From Flavobacterium psychrophilum (GTDB lineage: Bacteria; Bacteroidota; Bacteroidia; Flavobacteriales; Flavobacteriaceae): DNA of 16,241 bases. The notes beneath the pieces are model-generated. The model was not told where the DNA came from, did no database searches, and saw only the letters and a program-made list of their open reading frames with translations. How positions within the stretch are numbered: the stretch's first letter is position 1; the number at the start of each line of letters is the position of its first letter. The stretch is taken from positions 1 to 16,241 of the forward strand of contig CAMAWK010000031.1 in NCBI GenBank assembly GCA_945861915.1. The letters are read 5' to 3'. The position numbers were made by a program, and so were the translations under genes. Below, piece after piece: positions 7,748-13,420 of this stretch.

Positions 7748-8329
7748 ATGACTTCTTTTCAAATTGCCTCAACCAGTATTGATGCTGAAAACGCACAAGA
7801 TCCAAACAAAGAAATATATAAAAACGAATCTTTCCCAAAAGAGCTTTTATATTCTGACAGAATGTACAAAAAGCTTATGGATTTTGAACCTAATGCCTCT
7901 GAAGAAGTTCAAATTGCAGCAAAAGCACAACACATTTGTCGCTGGAAAATTACCCGAGAATCCTATCCAATGGATCGAGTGGGTTATTTAAAATGGCGTG
8001 AAGAATTAAAGAAATATCACGCCCAAACTACAGCCAAAATCCTAGAAAAAGCAGGCTATTCCTCCGAACTTATTGCACGCGTTTCATTCCTTATCGAAAA
8101 AAAATTACTCAAAAAAGATACTGAAACCCAATTGTTGGAAGATGTAATTTGTTTGGTGTTTTTAGACTTTTATTTAGATGATTTTGTTAAAAAACACGAT
8201 ACAGAAAAACTAAAAAATATTATTCTAAAAACTTGGCATAAAATGTCTGAAAATGGACATCAAGAAGCATTAAAAATTAATTACAAGCCGGAAAATCTTG
8301 AATTAATTAAAGAATCACTTGGCTTATAA
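7748..8329 (+). CDS. DUF4202-type protein linked to nitrite reductase
   Basis: A soluble 193-residue protein without signal peptide or membrane segment. I assign it to DUF4202 from memory of that family's sequence and its habit of sitting beside nitrite reductase genes; its function is not known to me. It is mostly helical. The most conserved-looking parts are AAKAQHICRWKI (about 57-68, H62), YHAQTTAKIL (90-99, H91), LLEDVICLVFLDFYLDDF (129-146, with E131, D132, D140, D144 and D145) and TWHKMS (162-167, H164). Spaced His residues followed by an ED pair resemble metal-binding HD-type phosphohydrolases, but this is inference and the exact HD pair is not present. It lies 35 bases after nirD and 12 bases before the histidine kinase gene, so it is probably co-expressed with both. 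A role in sensing, cofactor supply or ammonium response would fit the context but is not shown. Confidence 0.8.
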   Translation: MTSFQIASTSIDAENAQDPNKEIYKNESFPKELLYSDRMYKKLMDFEPNASEEVQIAAKAQHICRWKITRESYPMDRVGYLKWREELKKYHAQTTAKILEKAGYSSELIARVSFLIEKKLLKKDTETQLLEDVICLVFLDFYLDDFVKKHDTEKLKNIILKTWHKMSENGHQEALKINYKPENLELIKESLGL

Positions 8330-8341
8330 TTCAGTATTGTC

Positions 8342-10150
8342 ATGGAAAATAACGAAAACAATTCTGGTGAAAAAATTTCATTCAAAAATCTAAAAAGACT
8401 ATACATTTTCGCATTAGTTACCATTGCGATTACTGTTTTGCTGAGTCAATTGGTAATTCAGTACAATATTTTCACCCAATTAAGCGATTCTAAAATTATA
8501 AATTATTCTGGAAAGCAGCGTTTTTTGAGTCAAAAGTTAACCAAAGAGATTCTGATATTAAATTTTGTTACTGAAACTAAGAATAGTAGCGAAGGAATAA
8601 ATAAAATTAATGAAATAACTCGACTTTGGAAATTCAATCATTATGCTTTAGAAAAAGGCAACGATAGTCTCGGTTTTCCAAAAGAAAAAAGCAAAGAGCT
8701 GGCAAATTTATTTAATGGTATCAGGCCTAATTTCAATAATATTATAACGGCTTCTCAAAGTTTTTTGAATAATAAAAAACATGGAATTAACGAAAAAGAA
8801 AATCAAATATTAGTCAATACTATTTTAAAGAATTCTGCTATTTTTTTGGATAAAATGGATCGAATTGTTGGACAATATGACAAAGAAGCTCGCGAAAAAG
8901 TAACTTTACAAAGTAAAACTGAGTATTACATTTTAGTTTTTACAATGCTTGTTTTATTGTTAGAATTCATATTTATATTCAAACCTACCAATAAAAAAGT
9001 AGAAGACCTCATTTCCAAACTTTTATCATCAGAAAAAAAAGCACTAAAACTAGCTCGTGATACCGAAATAATTAGCGAAATAAAGGAGAATTCCGTCAAA
9101 GAATTAAAATCCCTCAACTATGCCATGGAAAACACCTTGCTTTATTGCAGAGTAGCTCCAGACGGTTCTTTGATACACATGGGCGAAAAATTCGCAAAAC
9201 TATTACAATACAATCCGTTTGTTTCAGACAAAACTTTTTCGCATGCCTTAACCCCAATTGAAAAAGAACAAGAAATTCTGGAGCGAATTTTTCTAGAAAA
9301 ACAACGCATGGGCTGGCAAGGCGAAATCAATATTACGGGTCGAAATGGAGAATCAATTTGGCTTGACATGTCGATGGTGACAGTAACTATTAAAAATGCG
9401 GAGTCGGAATTACTGATTATTTGTTTTGATATTACAGAACGAAAAAATGCAGAAAATGAAGTAGAGCGTTTAAATATTGAAAACATTGATGATAAAATTA
9501 ATCAGCAAAAAGTAATTTCGAGTAAGATTGTAGAAAATCAAGAAAACGAACAAAACCGTATTGCAAGAGAAATTCATGACGGAATTGGTCAGATGCTTAC
9601 GGGTTTGAAATTCAGTTTAGAAAGCATTAATTTGGATGATATTGAAAAATCTAAACAAAAAATTGAGTATTTAAAATTACTTACTTTAGATATTATTAAA
9701 GGAGTTCGAACAGCTACTTTTAACCTGATGCCCCCAGAATTAAGCGATCACGGAATTGCTTCAGCATTAGCTAAACTGACACAAGAATTATCAAAATTAA
9801 CGAGTAAGAATATCCTTTTTTATAACAAAACTGATTTTGATATCCGATTGGATTCTTTAATTGAAATCAACATGTATAGATTGACGCAAGAAGCTATAAA
9901 TAATGCTATTAAATATGCTCACTCTAATCATATTATAGTACAACTTTCGCATAGTGAAAATTTATTGAGTATAACCATCGATGATAACGGAAAAGGTTTT
10001 GATATTCGAGAAGCGGAGAAAAAAAGAAATAGCGAATCTGGCATGGGGCTACTATTTATGAAAGAAAGAATTCAATACATTAATGGTCGTGTTTTTATAA
10101 ACTCAATTCCAAATGAAGGAACTCGAATAACTTTTAATATTCCTATTTAG
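8342..10150 (+). CDS. Membrane histidine kinase, NarX/PilJ-like sensor with PAS domain
   Basis: A 602-residue sensor kinase. One membrane helix lies at about 20-41 and a second at about 195-214; between them is a periplasmic helical region of about 150 residues. Right after the first helix comes NYSGKQRFLSQ (54-64), which resembles the P-box of NarX/NarQ and the start of the PilJ/type IV pili MCP N-terminal domain (iNxaGrqRmlsq), the nitrate/nitrite-binding element in NarX. A PAS domain follows (about 262-370, ending in LLIICFDITERK), then the HisKA_3 dimerisation helix with REIHDGIG (409-416, phospho-acceptor H412) and an HATPase_c domain (QEAINNAIKYA 516-526, DDNGKGFD 547-554, SGMGL 566-570). 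The kinase type matches NarL/FixJ regulators such as the next gene. The stop is 210 bases before the regulator start. Nitrate or nitrite as ligand is inferred from the motif and the neighbours. Confidence 0.92.
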   Translation: MENNENNSGEKISFKNLKRLYIFALVTIAITVLLSQLVIQYNIFTQLSDSKIINYSGKQRFLSQKLTKEILILNFVTETKNSSEGINKINEITRLWKFNHYALEKGNDSLGFPKEKSKELANLFNGIRPNFNNIITASQSFLNNKKHGINEKENQILVNTILKNSAIFLDKMDRIVGQYDKEAREKVTLQSKTEYYILVFTMLVLLLEFIFIFKPTNKKVEDLISKLLSSEKKALKLARDTEIISEIKENSVKELKSLNYAMENTLLYCRVAPDGSLIHMGEKFAKLLQYNPFVSDKTFSHALTPIEKEQEILERIFLEKQRMGWQGEINITGRNGESIWLDMSMVTVTIKNAESELLIICFDITERKNAENEVERLNIENIDDKINQQKVISSKIVENQENEQNRIAREIHDGIGQMLTGLKFSLESINLDDIEKSKQKIEYLKLLTLDIIKGVRTATFNLMPPELSDHGIASALAKLTQELSKLTSKNILFYNKTDFDIRLDSLIEINMYRLTQEAINNAIKYAHSNHIIVQLSHSENLLSITIDDNGKGFDIREAEKKRNSESGMGLLFMKERIQYINGRVFINSIPNEGTRITFNIPI

Positions 10151-10177
10151 AATAGACATTGCAACCTAAATAACAAC

Positions 10178-10213
10178 TTCAATAGAGATTTCAATAATAA
10201 TTTCAATATAGAA
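10178..10213 (+). repeat. Three degenerate tandem copies of a 12-bp unit
   Basis: TTCAATAGAGAT (10178-10189), TTCAATAATAAT (10190-10201) and TTCAATATAGAA (10202-10213) follow one another without gaps. They lie just after the histidine kinase stop, upstream of the palindromic element before the regulator gene. They are A/T-rich and in phase with one another; no function is known. Confidence 0.75.
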
Positions 10214-10294
10214 TATATGTTCATGTAAATAACTCCATTCTTTTTAACCATTATTGTTTTTTTTTGCGATTGTCATTGCTATTGTTATTTAAAA

Positions 10295-10336
10295 TTACGT
10301 ATTTTAGCCTATACAATTATAGGTTTATTTACGTAA
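10295..10336. promoter_or_regulatory. 42-bp nested palindrome, operator candidate before the response regulator
   Basis: The outer arms TTACGTA (10295-10301) and TACGTAA (10330-10336) and the inner arms CCTATA (10308-10313) and TATAGG (10318-10323) share exactly the same dyad centre, between 10315 and 10316. TATTTTAG (10300-10307) is one base off TAnnTTTG, with a TTG 21 bases upstream (10276-10278), so the palindrome would overlap a promoter. The TACGTA half-sites also occur before nirB and narK. The regulator encoded just downstream is the obvious candidate to bind here and control its own gene. Confidence 0.5.
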
Positions 10337-10359
10337 TAATTTTTTATAAAATAAGTAAA

Positions 10360-11022
10360 ATGATGAGTACTACTATTCGCGTTGTCCTAGCAGATGATCA
10401 TGTATTTGTTCGTGATGGCATCAAATCTTTGTTAGAAAACGAAGCTGCTATTCAAGTAGTTGGCGAAGCTACAGATGGTTTAGAAGCATTAAAAGTAGTC
10501 GAAGAATTAAATCCCGATTTACTTATTTTAGATATACGTATGCCTCATTTAACAGGAATTGAAGTCGTAGAAAAACTACGCAGTGAAAATAAGACCCTAA
10601 AAATTGTCATGCTTTCGATGCATGAATCCGAAGAATATGTTTTAAAATCAATAAAAGCGGGAGCTGATGGCTATTTATTGAAAGGTTCTAGCAAAGAGGA
10701 ATTTTTAAAAGCCATTCATACCGTAGCCCAAAACGGAAAGTATTTTAGTGGTGATATTTCTTCCATATTAATTAACCAATTGAGTAATCCTTCTAATTTT
10801 ACAGAACCTAAAAAAAATATCGAAGAAGAGTTACTCATTACCAAAAGAGAAAAAGAAATACTCACCCTCCTGTTGGCTGGAAAAGGCAATAAAGAAATTG
10901 CCGAAGCATTAGAAATTAGTAAACGAACCGCCGAAGTACATCGTTTTAATTTAATGAAAAAATTGAAAGTCAAAAACCTAATGGAACTTTCGAATAAAGC
11001 AACTGAATATTCTTTGCTATAA
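10360..11022 (+). CDS. NarL/FixJ-family response regulator
   Basis: A 220-residue two-component regulator. The receiver domain (about 5-122) has the acidic pair D12-D13, phospho-acceptor D58 in LILDIRMP, S86 and K108 (YLLKG). A LuxR-type helix-turn-helix (about 155-215) contains TKREKEILTLLLAGKGNKEIA and SKRTAEVHRFNLMKKL. The frame is open upstream to a TTG at 10264, but that extension would cross the palindrome at 10295-10336 and reads as hydrophobic, non-family sequence, so the ATG at 10360 (or the next codon at 10363) is the start. It is the likely partner of the histidine kinase encoded upstream. Position and type suggest control of nirBD and narK in response to nitrate or nitrite. AAATAAGTAAAAT immediately before and into the start codon recurs in the narK leader. 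Confidence 0.93.
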   Translation: MMSTTIRVVLADDHVFVRDGIKSLLENEAAIQVVGEATDGLEALKVVEELNPDLLILDIRMPHLTGIEVVEKLRSENKTLKIVMLSMHESEEYVLKSIKAGADGYLLKGSSKEEFLKAIHTVAQNGKYFSGDISSILINQLSNPSNFTEPKKNIEEELLITKREKEILTLLLAGKGNKEIAEALEISKRTAEVHRFNLMKKLKVKNLMELSNKATEYSLL

Positions 11023-11077
11023 AATAATCCAAAATAATATTTACATTTTAAAGATTAAATTAAGCAAGTATTAAAAT

Positions 11078-11094
11078 TACGTATAAATACTTAT
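11078..11094. promoter_or_regulatory. Operator-like element shared with the nirB promoter
   Basis: TACGTATAAATACTTA (11078-11093) differs in one base (C for A at its third position) from the minus-strand reading of 4705-4720 before nirB. It ends in TACTTAT (11088-11094), a fit to the NarL heptamer TACYNMT. It lies between the regulator stop codon and the terminator at 11104-11127, about 80 bases upstream of the predicted narK start site. Confidence 0.55.
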
Positions 11095-11103
11095 TTTTTT
11101 GTC

Positions 11104-11127
11104 AAAAACTGCGTTTTAGCAGTTTTT
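11104..11127 (+). terminator. Terminator of the response regulator gene
   Basis: AAAAACTGC (11104-11112) and GCAGTTTTT (11119-11127) form a perfect 9-bp stem around the loop GTTTTA, ending in five T residues. The symmetry means it could also stop leftward transcription. It separates the regulator gene from the narK promoter. Confidence 0.75.
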
Positions 11128-11144
11128 AATCCATTTTAAGCCTT

Positions 11145-11179
11145 TATTTTTGCTCTTTAAATAAGTAAAATACTTATTT
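11145..11179 (+). promoter_or_regulatory. narK promoter and 21-bp inverted repeat at its start site
   Basis: The -7 box TATTTTTG (11145-11152) predicts a start near 11159. As at nirB, the box is followed by C and no TTTG -33 box is seen. Starting exactly there is a perfect inverted repeat: AAATAAGTA (11159-11167), AAA, TACTTATTT (11171-11179). Its half-sites ATAAGTA/TACTTAT match those before nirB. Being downstream of the -7 box, it would suit a repressor or an RNA hairpin in the leader better than a class II activator site. The narK ATG is 32 bases further on. Confidence 0.55.
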
Positions 11180-11211
11180 CATTTCTAATGCAAAAATAAA
11201 TAATTATAAAA

Positions 11212-12561
11212 ATGAGTTCAATTTCCACCAATCTACCGCTTACTAGTTTTAATATTTTTAAAGGAAAAGGCGTTCAAATGCGTACTTTTCATATCACTTG
11301 GTTAACCTTTTTCTTTTGCTTTTTTGCATGGTTTGGTATGGCATCGCTTATGCCAATTGCCAAAGAACAACTTAATTTAACCAAAGATCAGTTGGGTAAT
11401 ATTCAAATCGCCTCTGTTTCTGCCACCATTATCGCTCGACTTTTAATAGGACGATTTGTAGATAAATTTGGTCCTCGTATAGTATACACTTGGTTATTAG
11501 TTATTTGTTCGATACCTGTTTTACTAATTGGTACTTCACAGTCGTATGAAAGTTTCTTGCTTTTTAGACTTGCCATTGGTGTTATTGGTGCCTCATTTGT
11601 AATTACTCAATTTCATACTTCGGTAATGTTTGCTCCTGCAATTAAAGGAACTGCAAACGCCACAGCTGGAGGTTTCGGAAATGCAGGTGCGGGTTTGGCA
11701 AATATTACCATGCCTCTTATTGCAGCTGGTTTTGTAGGATTAGGTGTTTGTACGCACGAAGATAGTTGGAGATATGCCATGATTGTTCCTGGAATATTGT
11801 TGTTAGTATTTGCCTTTTTGTATTTAAAATACACAAAAGATTTACCCAACGGAAATTATAAAGAGCTTGGAATAACGGAGAAAAATACTGAAAATACCTT
11901 TATGATTGCAGTAAAAGATTATCGCACTTGGGTTTTAACAATAGCCTATGCTGCTTGTTTTGGTGTTGAAATTACAATCGATAATTTTGCTCCGATTTAT
12001 TTCACAGATACTTTTGGTGCGAGTCTTAAAACAGCAGGAATTTGTGCAGGTATATTTGGAATGATTAACATTTTTGCAAGACCACTTGGCGGAATAGTTG
12101 CTGATAAAATTGGTAAAGTTTATGGTTTTTCCGGTAAAAATTTATTATTAGCATTACTACTTATCCTCGAAGGAATTGGAATTATTTTCTTTGGTTTAAC
12201 AGATGAGTTAGGAGTTGCAATTTTCCTAATGTTCTTGTTTGGAATGAGCCTAAAAATGGCAAACGGAGCAACTTATAGTTTGGTGCCATTTATAAACCCA
12301 AAAGCAGTTGGGAGTGTCGCAGGAATTGTGGGAGCAGGTGGAAACATTGGAGCTATGTTAATTGCATTTCTTTTTAAAGCAAAAGCAGTGAAGGCTACAA
12401 AAGAGGTAATCGATGAATCAGGTGTAAGCCAAACCAAAGATTTGATTGATTATACAAATGCTTTTTACATACTGGGAATTATAATTTTAATAACTGGAGT
12501 TATTGTCTTAGCAGTCAAATTGTTAATTAAAGACAACGAAACTACAAAAGAAATGGTGTAA
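11212..12561 (+). CDS. narK: NarK-type nitrate/nitrite transporter (MFS)
   Basis: A 449-residue major facilitator protein of the inner membrane with about 12 hydrophobic segments. It has the nitrate-porter signatures GGFGNAGAG (153-161) and GAGGNIGAM (374-382), which line the substrate path, and likely substrate-binding arginines R76 (IIARLLIGR) and R290 (IFARPLGG), which correspond by motif to R89 and R305 of E. coli NarK. RFVDKFGPR (81-89) is the MFS loop 2-3 motif. The start ATG 11212 adds about 23 residues before the first hydrophobic stretch; M23 (VQMRTF) is an alternative. Sequence alone does not separate nitrate uptake, nitrite uptake and exchange. With nirBD and a NarX-like sensor nearby, nitrate and/or nitrite uptake for assimilation is the best reading. 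It is followed by a terminator and is likely transcribed alone. Confidence 0.93.
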   Translation: MSSISTNLPLTSFNIFKGKGVQMRTFHITWLTFFFCFFAWFGMASLMPIAKEQLNLTKDQLGNIQIASVSATIIARLLIGRFVDKFGPRIVYTWLLVICSIPVLLIGTSQSYESFLLFRLAIGVIGASFVITQFHTSVMFAPAIKGTANATAGGFGNAGAGLANITMPLIAAGFVGLGVCTHEDSWRYAMIVPGILLLVFAFLYLKYTKDLPNGNYKELGITEKNTENTFMIAVKDYRTWVLTIAYAACFGVEITIDNFAPIYFTDTFGASLKTAGICAGIFGMINIFARPLGGIVADKIGKVYGFSGKNLLLALLLILEGIGIIFFGLTDELGVAIFLMFLFGMSLKMANGATYSLVPFINPKAVGSVAGIVGAGGNIGAMLIAFLFKAKAVKATKEVIDESGVSQTKDLIDYTNAFYILGIIILITGVIVLAVKLLIKDNETTKEMV

Positions 12562-12581
12562 ATAAACCCATTTTAAATTTC

Positions 12582-12619
12582 AAAATAGCCTTTGATTCGG
12601 TTCAAAGGCTATTTTTTTT
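12582..12619 (+). terminator. Rho-independent terminator after narK
   Basis: The arms 12582-12595 (AAAATAGCCTTTGA) and 12602-12615 (TCAAAGGCTATTTT) pair perfectly over 14 bp with a six-base loop, followed by a run of eight T residues ending at 12619. It lies 20 bases past the narK stop and closes the nitrite module. Confidence 0.88.
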
Positions 12620-12682
12620 GTAATTGTTATTGTTATTACAGTAGGAAAAAATTTAAAATTATAGCCTATTTGAAAAAATAGA

Positions 12683-12720
12683 TAGATTTGTTTAACTTTT
12701 TTTAATATTTGTTAAACAAA
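12683..12720. promoter_or_regulatory. TetR-gene promoter region with a perfect inverted repeat
   Basis: TTTGTTTAAC (12687-12696) and GTTAAACAAA (12711-12720) are perfect inverted copies, 10 bp each, 14 bases apart. The left arm overlaps a -7 box, TAGATTTG (12683-12690), which predicts a start near 12697, inside the repeat. The gene for a TetR-like regulator begins 39 bases downstream. A regulator bound here would block its own operon, as is usual for TetR proteins. The long spacer could instead mean that two dimers bind or that the site belongs to another protein. Confidence 0.55.
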
Positions 12721-12759
12721 ATACAGTATCTTTATACTCAAATTCAAAATAAATCAAAA

Positions 12760-13419
12760 ATGGCAACAAAAAAAACAGCTATAACAAGAGATAAAATAAT
12801 CTCTCTGTATATGAATTATCGATTAGAAACAAACGAAAAACCAACTTCAGTATATCAATTTGCTCAAAAAAATGGTTTTGAAGAAAGTGAATTTTATACT
12901 TTTTTTGGAACTTTAGAAGGAGTTGAAAAAGAAATTTTCAACATGTTTTTTCAAAAAACAATCGAACTAATTCAAAAAGACACGAATTACGAAACCTATG
13001 ATATGAAAAGTAAAATGCTAAGTTTTTACTTTACCTTTTTCGAGTTATTATCAAGTAATAGAAGTTATGTTGTCTTAGTTCTTAATGAACATAAAAACCA
13101 GCTCAAAAATATAATGCAAGTTACCGTATTGAGAGTTGGATTCAGAAACTATATTTCTGATATCATAACAAACGAAGTGAGAACTAAAAATGAAAAATTT
13201 CAAAATTTCCAAGAAAAAGCCATTCAAGAAACTGCTTGGATTCAGTTTTTGTTGACTTTTAAATTTTGGTTAGATGACGAATCGGCTGCTTTTGAGAAAA
13301 CAGATATTTATATCGAAAAATCGGTGAAAGCGACTTTCGAAATACTAAATATTGCTCCTTTGGACAGCTTAATCGATTTTGGAAAATTTATTTTTAAAGA
13401 AAAAATATATAGCAAATAA
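12760..13419 (+). CDS. TetR/AcrR-family transcriptional regulator
   Basis: A 219-residue helical protein with an N-terminal DNA-binding region (about 8-58: TRDKIISLYMNYRLETNEK, then SVYQFAQKNGFEESEFYTFF, ending in the family's F/Y-F stretch and GVEKEIF) and a C-terminal ligand/dimer domain with many Phe and Leu residues. The family assignment rests on this layout; the helix-turn-helix is less canonical than in classical TetR. The open frame extends to a TTG at 12709, but that start lies within the inverted repeat and the added residues are not family-like, so the ATG at 12760 is chosen. The next gene starts one base after the stop codon, so this is the first gene of the operon. It may answer to a lipid-like, pterin or flavin-related signal; the ligand is unknown. 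Confidence 0.82.
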   Translation: MATKKTAITRDKIISLYMNYRLETNEKPTSVYQFAQKNGFEESEFYTFFGTLEGVEKEIFNMFFQKTIELIQKDTNYETYDMKSKMLSFYFTFFELLSSNRSYVVLVLNEHKNQLKNIMQVTVLRVGFRNYISDIITNEVRTKNEKFQNFQEKAIQETAWIQFLLTFKFWLDDESAAFEKTDIYIEKSVKATFEILNIAPLDSLIDFGKFIFKEKIYSK

Positions 13420-13420
13420 A

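Noticed and set aside
10264..10359. N-terminal extension of 32 residues on the response regulator
   Set aside because: It would need a TTG start and would translate through the promoter and palindrome; receiver domains normally begin a few residues before the RVVLADDH strand.
13379..13420. Upstream TTG start of the ABC1-like gene overlapping the TetR-like gene
   Set aside because: The ATG at 13421 is one base after the preceding stop and begins plausible family sequence; the extension is an out-of-frame shadow of the regulator's end.
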